Assembly (NCBI RefSeq): GCF_040195635.1
Contig: NZ_JBEFTX010000013.1
Span: 176,635 to 240,634, forward strand
Length of the DNA: 64,000 nucleotides
Direction: 5' to 3'
Source: Thermasporomyces sp040195635
GTDB taxonomy: Bacteria; Actinomycetota; Actinomycetes; Propionibacteriales; Actinopolymorphaceae
The translations under genes and the position numbers were made by a program. The notes below the pieces were generated by a model. The model worked only from the letters and a program-made list of their open reading frames with translations. It made no database searches and had not been told where the DNA came from. Positions 34,443 through 42,587 of the stretch are shown here, piece by piece; positions within the stretch are counted from its first letter, which is position 1, and every line of letters starts with the position of its first letter.

Positions 34443-35829
34443 AGCCGCGGCCAGCACCCCGACCTGGATCCAGTTGGGTTATCTCGTCGCCGCGGTGTGC
34501 TTCATCCTGGCGTTGAAGGCGCTGTCGTCGCCGCGGACCGCGCGGGTCGGCAACCTGATCGGCGCGGCTGGCGCCCTGCTCGCCGTCGTCCTCGTCTTCT
34601 TCGTCGCCCCACCGCGCAACCTGCTCGCCGTTCTCGGCGCGATCGTCGTCGGTGCGGCCGTCGGCCTGTTCGCCGCGCGCAAGGTCGTCATGACGGCGAT
34701 GCCCCAGCTGGTCGCGTCGTTCAACGGTGTCGGTGGCGGCGCCGCCGCACTCGTCGCGCTGCTCGAGATCGGCGAACTTGGGCCGGGCGGTGGGACGCTC
34801 ACGCGGATCGCGGCCGCGTTCACCGTGCTCGTCGGCGCCCTGAGCCTGTCGGGATCCGCCGTCACCGTCGGCAAGCTTCAGGACCTGCTTCCGGGCCGGC
34901 CGATCGTCGTACCCCGCGTGCAGTGGGTCTACGGCGGGGCGCTGCTGGTCACGATCGCCGCCGCGGTGGTGGCGGTGGTGGCCGGATCGCCGATCTTCGC
35001 GATCGTTCTCGGCGTTCTGGCCCTCGTCCTCGGGGTCCTGCTGGTGCTGCCGGTCGGTGGTGCGGACGTGCCGATCGTCATCTCGCTGCTCAACGCGTGC
35101 ACCGGCCTTGCCGTCGCCGCGAGTGGATACCTGCTCGGCAACACCCTGCTGCTGGTCGCCGGCACGCTGGTCGGTGCGGCCGGTTCGCTTCTGACCCGGC
35201 TGATGGCGCAGGCGATGGGTCGCCGGGTGACCACCATCCTGTTCGGTGCGTTGGGCGGCGGGACCTCCACCCTCGGCGCGACCGACGAGAGCACCCGCCC
35301 TGTCAAGTCCGCGGGTGCTGAGGACATCGCGGTGCTCCTCGGCTACGCCCGCCGGGTCATCATCATCCCCGGCTACGGTCTGGCCGTCGCGCAGGCACAG
35401 CACGCACTCCGCGAGCTCGCCGACACGCTCACCGCGCGCGGCATCGAGGTCATCTACGCCATCCACCCGGTCGCCGGCCGGATGCCCGGACACATGAACG
35501 TCCTGCTCGCCGAGGCCAACGTGCCCTACGACCAGCAGGTCGAGATGGCCCAGGTGAACCCGGAGTTCAGGGCCACCGACGTGGCCCTCGTCGTCGGCGC
35601 CAACGACGTCGTGAACCCCGCCGCCCGCAAAGCCTACGGTTCGCCCATCGCCGGCATGCCGATCCTCAACGCCGACGAGGCCAAAGCGGTGGTGTTCCTC
35701 AAACGCTCGATGCGGCCCGGGTTCGCCGGCATCGAGAACGAGCTGCTCTACAACCCCAAGACGACGCTGCTCTTCGGCGACGCCAAAGACTCGCTGACCC
35801 GGCTCATCGCCGCCGTCGAAGCCGTCTGA
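34435..35829 (+). CDS. pntB: NAD(P) transhydrogenase subunit beta
   Basis: A 464-residue protein. About nine membrane helices come first, then a C-terminal NADP(H)-binding domain with IIIPGYGLAVAQAQHAL, IHPVAGRMPGHMNVLLAEA and LVVGANDVVNPAA. These are the hallmark PntB motifs. It is the last gene of the pnt operon and is followed by GC-rich tandem repeats and the long inverted-repeat element. Confidence 0.97.
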   Translation: MGEAAASTPTWIQLGYLVAAVCFILALKALSSPRTARVGNLIGAAGALLAVVLVFFVAPPRNLLAVLGAIVVGAAVGLFAARKVVMTAMPQLVASFNGVGGGAAALVALLEIGELGPGGGTLTRIAAAFTVLVGALSLSGSAVTVGKLQDLLPGRPIVVPRVQWVYGGALLVTIAAAVVAVVAGSPIFAIVLGVLALVLGVLLVLPVGGADVPIVISLLNACTGLAVAASGYLLGNTLLLVAGTLVGAAGSLLTRLMAQAMGRRVTTILFGALGGGTSTLGATDESTRPVKSAGAEDIAVLLGYARRVIIIPGYGLAVAQAQHALRELADTLTARGIEVIYAIHPVAGRMPGHMNVLLAEANVPYDQQVEMAQVNPEFRATDVALVVGANDVVNPAARKAYGSPIAGMPILNADEAKAVVFLKRSMRPGFAGIENELLYNPKTTLLFGDAKDSLTRLIAAVEAV

Positions 35830-35840
35830 ACCGCCGTTCC

Positions 35841-35940
35841 GCCGTCCCGCCATCCCGGCGTGTCGCCATCCCGCCGTCCCGCCATCCCGGCGTGTCGCCG
35901 GCAACCCGCGTCGCCGGCAAGCTGCGTCGCCGGCAAGCTG
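35841..35940. repeat. GC-rich tandem repeats after pntB
   Basis: A 32-bp unit beginning GCCGTCCCGCCATCCCGGCG starts at 35841 and again at 35873, the second copy breaking off after 27 bases. It runs into two to three copies of GTCGCCGGCAAGCTGC. No gene is present between 35830 and 36119; these repeats and the element at 35966 fill it. Confidence 0.85.
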
Positions 35941-35965
35941 CCTGGACGGGGGTCCTGTGCCCGGT

Positions 35966-36052
35966 AAATGACCACGCTGGGTAGGTCTGTGGTCTCTGGA
36001 CAGGCGTTGACGCCCCGCCCTGGTGTCGAACGCATGGGCAGCGTGGTCATTT
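35966..36052. repeat. Long inverted-repeat element, copy 1
   Basis: The 87-bp element opens with AAATGACCACGCTG (35966-35979) and closes with its exact complement CAGCGTGGTCATTT. Inside it, GGCGTTGACGCC forms a second hairpin. The first 39 bp match copy 2 at 55520 at 35 positions in the same orientation. It lies between the convergent pntB and glycosyltransferase genes. It may be a bidirectional terminator, a small RNA or a non-autonomous mobile element. I do not recognise the family. Confidence 0.8.
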
Positions 36053-36119
36053 GCGGGTACGGGCACTCAGGAGCAGGTGCCCGGCCGCCACGGCCGAACG
36101 CACGTCGCCGCCAGCGGGC

Positions 36120-37730
36120 TCACTCGGCGGCGGCGCGGTGGGTCGGCGACCGTTGGACCCGGACGCTCAGGCCGCCCAGCGCCGTCCAGTGCGGCTCGAC
36201 GACCGGACCCTGGTCACCGGTGCCGAGCGTTCGGGCCGGCGCCGGAGCGGTGTGCTGGTAGAGGCTCGGCCGGGTGAGCCGGCGCCAGAACTCCCACCCA
36301 CAACTCTCGACGCGAACGAAGCAGTCCCAGGTCCCCGCGTCCAACGGCCGACCCAGCCGGCCGGTCCTGACATCCAGCCGCGCCGTGCCCTGCAGGACCA
36401 GCTGCTCGGTGTCGTCGGAGACCTCCGGCACCAGATGACACTGGGTCGGGAGCCGGAAGTCGCCCGAGTCCTCGCGGCTCTGCACATAGACGTCGAGCCG
36501 GCTGTCGGAGAGAACCTTCGTCACGTCGTACGCATCGATGGGGACCTTGGTCTTCAGCGACACCGGCGGCTCCCACAACAGTCGCCCGTCGACCCGGCGG
36601 AAGGTCACCGGCCGCCCGTCGGCGTAGGTCAGTTGGGCGCTGGCCCTGATCACCAGCGCGTTGCCGTCCCAGTCGACACGGTCGAGGGTGGGTACGACGG
36701 TGAGTCCGCGCTCGGCCCTCGCCAGCTTCGTGATCTCGGCGTACGCCCCCGCGTGCAGCAGTCGGGCCCGCACCCGGATCGACGGAGGCAGCGCGCGTTC
36801 GACGCCGGTGGTGAACCGTTCGGCGGCGAGGTGGCGTACCTCCCGGAACAGTGCGTACGGGCTCTGGCGGACCAGCCGGCCGCGCAGCGACCGGCCGCCG
36901 TGCAGACCGGGCAGGCCGAACGGTCCGGGGGATCGGGGCGACCCGAGCGGGCCGAGCAGGAGGTCCTGGTAGAAGCGCGCGTAGATCTGGTCGCGCTCGT
37001 CGCCGGGGTCGGTGTGGGTGTCGACGAGATCGAGGAGCTGCCGGAGCGACCGGGTGTACGCCGTGGGATCGAGCCGCCGCTGCGGCGGTTGCTCGGACGG
37101 GCGGTCCGGCGTACCCCAGTGGCAGCACACGCCGTCGGACAGCACGCCGGTGACCTTGGCGAGGAAGTACGCTTCGGCGACGAACCGCTCATCGGCCAAC
37201 CAGGCAGAGCCTTCCGCGAACCGCAGTCGGTGTCGGAGCAGGAAACCGGTCCGGAACAGTTTGTGCGGCGTCATCAGCCGGAAGAGGTCGCCGGCGAGGA
37301 TGTCCGCATTGTCCCGCGACTCGCGGAACAATGCCCTCGGCACCTCGTTGGCGCCGTATCCGACGACCTTCCCCACGACGATGTCGGCGCTGCTGCGGAT
37401 CGCCATGGCGTACATGCGTTCCAGGGCAGGCGAAGCCAGCCGATCATGTGCGGTGAGGAAGTAGAGGTACTCACCGCTCGCGACCTCGATGCCGACGTTG
37501 CGGGGACGCCCGGGACCGCCTGTGTGCGCGGCGTGGATCACCCGGATGTGCGGATGCTTCTCCGCCAGGGTGTCGAGGCGCTGGAGAGTGCCGTCGGCGG
37601 AGCCGGTGTCGATGAAGAGCACTTCGTACTCGCCGGCCGAAAGTGACTGACCGAGCAGGGATGCCAGGCAGGAGTCGAGTCGGGGTCCCGGGTTGTACAC
37701 CGGAACGATGACGCTGACCTTCACTCCCAT
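36120..37730 (-). CDS. Family 2 glycosyltransferase with C-terminal extension
   Basis: A 536-residue protein. The GT-A domain (1-230) begins VKVSVIVPVYNPGPRLDSCL and has FIDTGSADGTLQ and GRPRNVGIEVASGEYLYFL. The metal-binding DxD position reads T93-A-H-D96 (FLTAHDRL), so only the last acid remains. Residues 330-536 look like the beta-sandwich tail seen in teichoic-acid-type transferases. It probably acts on cell-wall or capsular glycans. The altered DxD leaves its metal dependence uncertain. Confidence 0.78.
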   Translation of the reverse strand: MGVKVSVIVPVYNPGPRLDSCLASLLGQSLSAGEYEVLFIDTGSADGTLQRLDTLAEKHPHIRVIHAAHTGGPGRPRNVGIEVASGEYLYFLTAHDRLASPALERMYAMAIRSSADIVVGKVVGYGANEVPRALFRESRDNADILAGDLFRLMTPHKLFRTGFLLRHRLRFAEGSAWLADERFVAEAYFLAKVTGVLSDGVCCHWGTPDRPSEQPPQRRLDPTAYTRSLRQLLDLVDTHTDPGDERDQIYARFYQDLLLGPLGSPRSPGPFGLPGLHGGRSLRGRLVRQSPYALFREVRHLAAERFTTGVERALPPSIRVRARLLHAGAYAEITKLARAERGLTVVPTLDRVDWDGNALVIRASAQLTYADGRPVTFRRVDGRLLWEPPVSLKTKVPIDAYDVTKVLSDSRLDVYVQSREDSGDFRLPTQCHLVPEVSDDTEQLVLQGTARLDVRTGRLGRPLDAGTWDCFVRVESCGWEFWRRLTRPSLYQHTAPAPARTLGTGDQGPVVEPHWTALGGLSVRVQRSPTHRAAAE

Positions 37731-37863
37731 GGGTGCACCCCCATGGTGGGAGCATCGTCAGATTCCCGGACTCACAAACCTCAGCCGCGCCGCGCCCGCC
37801 TCACCGCCGCCCGCCCACCTAGCCAGCGCGCCCGCGTACCCGCCGCGTCCGCCGCGCCCGCAG

Positions 37864-38505
37864 TCAGTCGACGACGCCGTACAGCCGGTCGCCCGCGTCT
37901 CCCAGCCCCGGAACGATGAAGCCCTTCTCGTTCAGATGGTCGTCCAGCCCGGCGGTCACCACCGTGACGGGAATCCCGATCCGCTCCAGCTGGGCCTCGA
38001 GGTGGGCGATCCCCTCGGGTGCGGCGAGCAGGCAGACGGCGGTGATCTCGTCGGCACCGCGGGCGACGAGGAACCCGATCGCGTCGGCCAGGGTGCCGCC
38101 GGTGGCGAGCATCGGATCGAGGACGTAACACTGCCGGCCGGACAGATCCTCCGGAATCCGTTGGGCGTACGTCGACGCCTTCAGGGTGCGCTCATCGCGG
38201 ATCATGCCGAGAAAGCCCACCTCGGCCGTCGGCAGCAATCTGACCATTCCCTCGAGCATGCCGAGCCCCGCTCGCAGGATGGGTACGACCAAAGGCTTGG
38301 GTGCGGCGAGCTTGCGCCCCTGTGCGGCGGCGACCGGTGTCTGCACGGTGACGGGTTCGGTCCGGACTTCCCGGGTCGCTTCGTACGCCAGCAACGTCAC
38401 CAGCTCGTCGGTCAGCTGCCGGAAGGTCGGCGAGTCCGTCGCGGCATTGCGCAGGACCGTCAGCTTGTGGGCGACGAGGGGATGGTCGGCCACGTGGATC
38501 CGCAT
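37864..38505 (-). CDS. upp: Uracil phosphoribosyltransferase
   Basis: A 213-residue enzyme, normal length, beginning MRIHVADHPLVAHKLTVLRN. The PRPP-binding loop is LDPMLATGGTLADAI and the uracil-binding region is FIVPGLGDAGDRLYG. It salvages uracil to UMP. The ATG at 38505 is preceded by GAGGTG. Confidence 0.97.
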   Translation of the reverse strand: MRIHVADHPLVAHKLTVLRNAATDSPTFRQLTDELVTLLAYEATREVRTEPVTVQTPVAAAQGRKLAAPKPLVVPILRAGLGMLEGMVRLLPTAEVGFLGMIRDERTLKASTYAQRIPEDLSGRQCYVLDPMLATGGTLADAIGFLVARGADEITAVCLLAAPEGIAHLEAQLERIGIPVTVVTAGLDDHLNEKGFIVPGLGDAGDRLYGVVD

Positions 38506-38625
38506 CGGCAGGCACCTCGAAGCGATCGACGACAGGGAGTGTGTAGAGCCGGCTGGCATGGGGTACGCACGACCGGATGTGGCCCCGCGAGGGCGTTGAT
38601 CCGGAGAGGACGCGGAGCCACCTTA

Positions 38626-38669
38626 GTAGCGTCAGCGCGATCTGGCAGTAGCGTCAGCGCGATCTGGCA
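38626..38669. repeat. Two tandem copies of a 22-bp repeat
   Basis: A 22-bp unit starting GTAGCGTCAGCGCGATCTGG occurs twice without a gap at 38626-38647 and 38648-38669. It lies in the 257-bp spacer between upp and a small plus-strand gene. No gene is seen in the rest of that spacer. Confidence 0.9.
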
Positions 38670-38762
38670 GCGCCTTCGACGGCGTTCGACCAGCGCGTTC
38701 GACGGGGTGTCCAGAACCGGGGGGTTGGCAGGCGATCCATTCCGGCACCGGGAGTCGACCTC

Positions 38763-38981
38763 ATGGCGAAGACCCAGCGACGTGAGACACCACGGGGCGA
38801 GCGCTCATCCACCCACGAACCGTCCCAGCCGGACAACCAGAGCGAACGCCTCCGGCGGCGCGCCGCGTTCCTCCGTGACCTGGCCGAGGCCAGGGAACTG
38901 CGGGCCCGGATCCGGCCCAGGCGTACCCGGCTCGCCCGGCTCCGCGACGCCCTCCGGCGCTCCACGTACCGCACCTCCTGA
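38763..38981 (+). CDS. Small basic protein, function unknown
   Basis: A 72-residue protein starting MAKTQRRETPRGERS. The second half is an arginine-rich helix, AAFLRDLAEARELRARIRPR and onward, that looks amphipathic. A GGAG lies 10 nt before the ATG. I recall similar short proteins near tadA in other actinomycetes, but I give no function. It could bind nucleic acid given its charge. Confidence 0.55.
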   Translation: MAKTQRRETPRGERSSTHEPSQPDNQSERLRRRAAFLRDLAEARELRARIRPRRTRLARLRDALRRSTYRTS

Positions 38982-39070
38982 GCGGTCTGCCGCCGAACCG
39001 CGGCAATTGGGCGGAAAATCCTGGAGAAAAATGCGGTGCATTCTCCGCTGGGTCTGCCACGATCTCCCTT

Positions 39071-39562
39071 ATGGCCGAGGAGAGCAGCACAACGGTCGAC
39101 TTCGCTGTTGTGGTCTACCTCGAGGAGGGCTGCTGGCGGGCAACGTCGCTCGCCACCTGGGCAGCGCGTGACCTCGACACCCTGGTACGCACCCTGCGCC
39201 AGCATCCGGGCGACCGGGGATGCCTCGGGCTGGTCTCGGTCGATGACGACTTCTTCGTCCTGGTACGCGTCGATGGGGTGGATGTGAGGTACCTCCTCTC
39301 GGATGTCACCGCCGCCACCGAGTGGCCGCTTGCCCGGGCCGTCCTCGACGAACTCGCGCTTCCGGTGCCCGATGACGACGACGACCGTGCCCAGCCGGCC
39401 GGCGACCTGACCATCGTCGCCGACCTCGGCATGGCCGCCATGGAGATGGGCGCTCTGTGCGACGACTTCGACCTGTACCCCGACGAGATGCTCGCCAAGA
39501 TCGCCGAGCGGCTCGGCTGCGGCGTGGCGTTCCACCAGGTGCTGGACACGGCGATCAGTTAG
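39071..39562 (+). CDS. tRNA adenosine deaminase-associated protein
   Basis: A 163-residue actinobacterial protein of the family annotated as tRNA adenosine deaminase-associated. It has an N-terminal domain starting DFAVVVYLEEGCWRATSLA, an acidic linker DDDDD, and a C-terminal helical part ending MLAKIAERLGCGVAFHQVLD. It lies two genes upstream of tadA on the same strand. The family name rests on conserved neighbourhood, not on a demonstrated activity. Confidence 0.85.
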   Translation: MAEESSTTVDFAVVVYLEEGCWRATSLATWAARDLDTLVRTLRQHPGDRGCLGLVSVDDDFFVLVRVDGVDVRYLLSDVTAATEWPLARAVLDELALPVPDDDDDRAQPAGDLTIVADLGMAAMEMGALCDDFDLYPDEMLAKIAERLGCGVAFHQVLDTAIS

Positions 39563-39614
39563 GCGTGTGACGGCTACCCCTGGGGTACGACGCAACAAAT
39601 CCCGACTCGACGAT

Positions 39615-39695
39615 GTTCTGACCCAAGAGAGTTCTGAGCCCGAAGAGAGTTCTGACCCCGAAGAGTGCTCTGGCCGAGGGTTCTGGCCCATGAGA
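39615..39695. repeat. 18-bp tandem repeats ahead of the second TadA-associated gene
   Basis: Diverging copies of GTTCTGACCCCGAAGAG recur at about 18-bp spacing (GTTCTGACCCAAGAGA, GTTCTGAGCCCGAAGAGA, GTTCTGACCCCGAAGAGT, then GCTCTGGCCGAG and GTTCTGGCCCAT). The period is a multiple of three. In the frame of the following gene it would encode the acidic series ESSEPE-ESSDPE, if translation begins at a GTG at 39567. Confidence 0.8.
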
Positions 39696-40205
39696 TCTGT
39701 GACGAAGGAATGGTGCGCGGTGTCCTACTTCGCGGCGGCGTTCGCCCGTAGAGGTGGCGACTGGTTGGCGACGGAGATCGACCTCGACGACGCCGAAGGC
39801 GTCGAGGGTGTGGCCGAAGCGGCGGCCGAGGTCGATGCCGACGACGGGATCGTGGTCGTCCTGGTGGAGGAAGAGGAGTGGTTCGGCGTCGTACGTGTCG
39901 AACCCGACGAAGATCCGCGAGTGTTCGTGTCCGACGGCGCCGAGGCCGGCCGTACGCCCGTCGGCGGGACACTCGTGAGTGAGATCGCGGCCGACTATCT
40001 CGACGACGACGAGGTGCCGGTGAGCGGCAGGGGTGTGGCGCTGCCCGCGGAGCCGTTGGGTGAGGCGGGACTCCTCGACGATCTGGGCGCCTCCGCCGAG
40101 ACGCTCAACCGGCTGGCGGGCGCGACCAGCACGACGCCTGCCGACGCCGTCGCCGAGATCGCCGAGCGGATCGGGTTCGTCGACGTCCTCGAGACAGTCC
40201 GCTGA
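39690..40205 (+). CDS. Second tRNA adenosine deaminase-associated paralogue
   Basis: A 171-residue protein from the ATG at 39690 (MRSVTKEWCAVSYFAAAF). Its C-terminus, DAVAEIAERIGFVDVLETVR, aligns with MLAKIAERLGCGVAFHQVLD of the preceding gene, and both share an N-terminal beta-rich part and an acidic middle, so they look like tandem duplicates. A GTG at 39567 would add 41 residues including the acidic 6-residue repeats; the GAGGG near 39676 favours the shorter form. It is followed 41 bp later by tadA. Confidence 0.7.
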   Translation: MRSVTKEWCAVSYFAAAFARRGGDWLATEIDLDDAEGVEGVAEAAAEVDADDGIVVVLVEEEEWFGVVRVEPDEDPRVFVSDGAEAGRTPVGGTLVSEIAADYLDDDEVPVSGRGVALPAEPLGEAGLLDDLGASAETLNRLAGATSTTPADAVAEIAERIGFVDVLETVR

Positions 40206-40246
40206 CACACAGCTCGGCCAGTCGGCCGGAGGCGTGGGACGACGCG

Positions 40247-40687
40247 ATGCGCGTCGCCCTCGGCGAGGCGCGACTGGCGGAGTCGGCTGGTGACGTCCCC
40301 GTCGGCTGCGTGGTCGTCGATGCCGATGGGCAGGTCCTAGGCCGTGGCCACAACGCGCGGGAGGCCACCGCCGACCCGACTGCCCATGCCGAGGTCCTCG
40401 CGATCCGGCAGGCCGCGGCGGCGCGGGGTGGGTGGCGGCTCGACGGCTGCACGTTGGTCGTCACGCTCGAGCCGTGCACGATGTGTGCGGGCGCGGTGGT
40501 TCTCGCCCGGGTGGACAGGCTGGTGTTCGGCGCGTACGACGAGAAGGCCGGAGCGGTCGGTTCGCTCTGGGACGTCGTACGCGACCGGCGACTCAACCAC
40601 CGGCCCGACGTCGTGAGTGGGGTCCTCGCCGACGAGTGCGCAGGACTGCTGCGTGACTTCTTCACCGCCCAGCGTCGCCCTCGCTGA
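40247..40687 (+). CDS. tadA: tRNA(adenine-34) deaminase
   Basis: A 146-residue cytidine-deaminase-fold enzyme. The zinc site is His47 with catalytic Glu49 (TAHAEV) and Cys77, Cys80 (PCTMC). TadA converts A34 of tRNA-Arg(ACG) to inosine. Codons upstream of this ATG (WDDA) would extend the first helix, but I see no start codon there. It is last of a three-gene group with the two associated paralogues. Confidence 0.94.
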   Translation: MRVALGEARLAESAGDVPVGCVVVDADGQVLGRGHNAREATADPTAHAEVLAIRQAAAARGGWRLDGCTLVVTLEPCTMCAGAVVLARVDRLVFGAYDEKAGAVGSLWDVVRDRRLNHRPDVVSGVLADECAGLLRDFFTAQRRPR

Positions 40688-40729
40688 TCCCATGGGACCG
40701 CGCGATACGGCGTCCAGGAGAACGGCGTA

Positions 40730-40753
40730 CTGGATGAGGGGACCCTCATCCAG
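40730..40753. terminator. Hairpin after tadA
   Basis: CTGGATGAGGG and CCCTCATCCAG form a perfect 11-bp stem with a nominal two-base GA loop, so the real loop is larger. It lies 43 bp past the tadA stop. There is no U tract, as is common in GC-rich actinobacteria. Confidence 0.5.
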
Positions 40754-40868
40754 CCCGGCGTCGCGTGAGGGTCCCGTCCGAGACCGCCTCGCCCGGGCGC
40801 CGGCGCTGGCGCAGGCTGGTACGGAACGCGGCCGGCGGCGCCACGGCACGGTCCGATAACCTACCCGC

Positions 40869-40953
40869 GGTGGCGTGTCCGAGCGGCCTATGGAGCACGC
40901 CTCGAAAGCGTGTGAGGGGCAACCCTCCGCGGGTTCAAATCCCGCCGCCACCG
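40869..40953 (+). tRNA. tRNA-Ser (anticodon CGA)
   Basis: The 85-nt gene has the acceptor stem GGTGGCG paired with CGCCACC, the anticodon loop CTCGAAA inside the stem CACGC/GCGTG, a long variable arm GAGGGGCAACCCTC, and the T arm GCGGGTTCAAATCCCGC. The discriminator is G and CCA is not encoded. The long variable arm and CGA anticodon identify serine. Its 3' 55 bp recur at 44661, which marks it as an integration site. Confidence 0.97.
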
Positions 40954-40968
40954 CGCCGATGAGCAGGG

Positions 40969-41007
40969 GACATGCCCGGCAGCCTCTACGGAGGTGCCGG
41001 GCATGTC
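40969..41007 (+). terminator. Hairpin downstream of tRNA-Ser
   Basis: GACATGCCCGGCA pairs perfectly with TGCCGGGCATGTC, with an inner CCTC/GAGG stem closed by a TACG tetraloop. It starts 15 bp after the tRNA and is the likely transcription terminator. Confidence 0.7.
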
Positions 41008-41125
41008 GCCGCCTGGTCTCGGTTTCGCTCTCAGTTGACCCTTCGCCCTGGGGTTCCGACCCACCGGTACGCCGGTCGAGCGGCGGAGTGAGTGGGTCCG
41101 GCGCAGCGCCCGTGGCCTCCTGGGC

Positions 41126-42265
41126 TCAGGTGCGCGGGGCGTACGCCGGATAGGTGGCGGGATCCACGTCGGCATCCGGCCATCGCTTGCGCAGGTGTCG
41201 CGCTACCTCGCGAACCCATCCGGTGAGGTGCGGAAGGCAGCGGTGACGCTCGGCCGTGCTCGCTGCCAACTCGAGTGTGAAGACTCTCTGGACGCGGCTG
41301 CTGTCCCCCGCGGGGCGGGCGTCGATGCGGTCGAACCCGCCGAGGCGCTCGAGTGCCATCAGGTGACAGGAGGCCGCCATGGCGAACCCGAACGCGCCGT
41401 CGTCGGCCGCTTCCGGAACGCCACTGGCAAGAGCGGCGCGGTACTCGTCCTCGAGCCCGGTGGCTGCCGGGTCACCGACCGTGATCCACATCGGTCCCGG
41501 CACCGCCAGACTGGCGGCGTCGGTGAGCGCGTGCCGGAAGCCGGCGAACTCGAAGTCGGTGAGACGCCCGTCGTCGCCGTCGACCAGGAAGTTGTTGGAA
41601 CCCGCGTCACCGTTGGAGAACGCAAGGAACGGCCCCGGCTCGGCGAGGACGGCGTGGACGCTCGCCAGTTCCCGCTCCGCCCGGAGCGGCATCGTGACGC
41701 CGAGGCCCTCGATCCGACGGCGGGTCTGCGTCCATCGCTGGCCCATGAAGCGCAGCCGTTCGATCTGCGGATCGACCGGCCCGTACGTGCGACGTCTGGC
41801 GTAATAGATCTCCGCGTGTCCTGCGGTAGCCGCGTGCAGCTGGCCCATGGTCCGCGCGAAGGACACCAGGCCGGTCTTCGCGCCGGCCGCGCCGTACCGG
41901 CGAATCTGATCGGCGAGCGGAACACGCGGGAACAGGTCCTCGAGCACCAGGACGCCCGTCGTCAGGTCGGATGCCACCAGCCGAGGCACCAGATCGACGC
42001 CGAGTTCGGCGAGGAACTCCAGTGCCGCTCGTTCAGTGCACACCTGCGCCGGGTCGGTACGGAACTCGCTGGGATCCTCTCGCAGCCACTTCACGATCAC
42101 CGATCCAGGTACGAGGGCTGAGGTAGATGACTCCGAAGGCGGCTCGGCGAGATCGCAACGCGCGACTGACCAGGGCGCCAACTGCTCGGAGCGGGCAATG
42201 GTCACGGTCGTGTGGAACGCCTCCGACACCAGCGATTCCACCTCGGACAGGGCAGGACTCGGCAC
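41126..42265 (-). CDS. Aminoglycoside phosphotransferase-fold protein
   Basis: A kinase-like protein of about 379 residues. The catalytic-loop equivalent is FSNGDAGSNNFLVDGDDG, where Asn replaces the usual His of HGD, followed by LTDFEFAGF, the metal-binding DFE. It covers the APH family's small-molecule kinase fold, but no substrate can be inferred and antibiotic resistance should not be assumed. I start at a GTG at 42265 behind AAGGAC; a TTG at 42319 would add 18 residues. It is divergent from the TerC gene, inside the tRNA-bounded island. Confidence 0.7.
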   Translation of the reverse strand: MPSPALSEVESLVSEAFHTTVTIARSEQLAPWSVARCDLAEPPSESSTSALVPGSVIVKWLREDPSEFRTDPAQVCTERAALEFLAELGVDLVPRLVASDLTTGVLVLEDLFPRVPLADQIRRYGAAGAKTGLVSFARTMGQLHAATAGHAEIYYARRRTYGPVDPQIERLRFMGQRWTQTRRRIEGLGVTMPLRAERELASVHAVLAEPGPFLAFSNGDAGSNNFLVDGDDGRLTDFEFAGFRHALTDAASLAVPGPMWITVGDPAATGLEDEYRAALASGVPEAADDGAFGFAMAASCHLMALERLGGFDRIDARPAGDSSRVQRVFTLELAASTAERHRCLPHLTGWVREVARHLRKRWPDADVDPATYPAYAPRT

Positions 42266-42464
42266 AGGTGGGTGTCCTTGCTCGGATTTGGCCGCCGATC
42301 TGGCCTGGCCAGTGTGCAACGGAAAAAGTCAGAGAACGAGTCTTGTCTTCGTTACGGGGCGCATGATCACGCTCGCCGCCGCACCCTGGCACCCCGGGAA
42401 GAGGACTGGGCCGAGTCAGGACCTTGGCCTCTCCCCTGCGGTTCATGGCCGCGGGCACCTTGGG

Positions 42465-42585
42465 CGATGAGGGGAGTACTTCTTAAGGTCCGCCTCGGTC
42501 AGGACGGATACTTGCTGGTGTCCTCGGGGTGATGACGCCCTCAGCGGGTGAAGGAGACCTCGAACGCAACCGTTCGAGGGGACTC
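42465..42585 (+). ncRNA. Candidate yybP-ykoY (Mn2+) riboswitch upstream of terC
   Basis: GGGGAGTA at 42471-42478 matches the invariant 5' motif of the yybP-ykoY family. About 90 nt later comes GGAGACC, followed by a strong hairpin CTCGAACG-CAAC-CGTTCGAG immediately before the GAGGGG ribosome site. TerC/Alx genes are among the commonest targets of this manganese-sensing riboswitch. The hairpin position suggests translational control. I judged this by motif and context only and did not fold it. Confidence 0.5.
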
Positions 42586-42587
42586 CT

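Noticed and set aside
34357..36066. A 569-codon minus-strand open frame across pntB
   Set aside because: Mirror of the pntB coding strand. Its long Asp/Arg/Gln runs are typical of antisense translation of high-GC genes.
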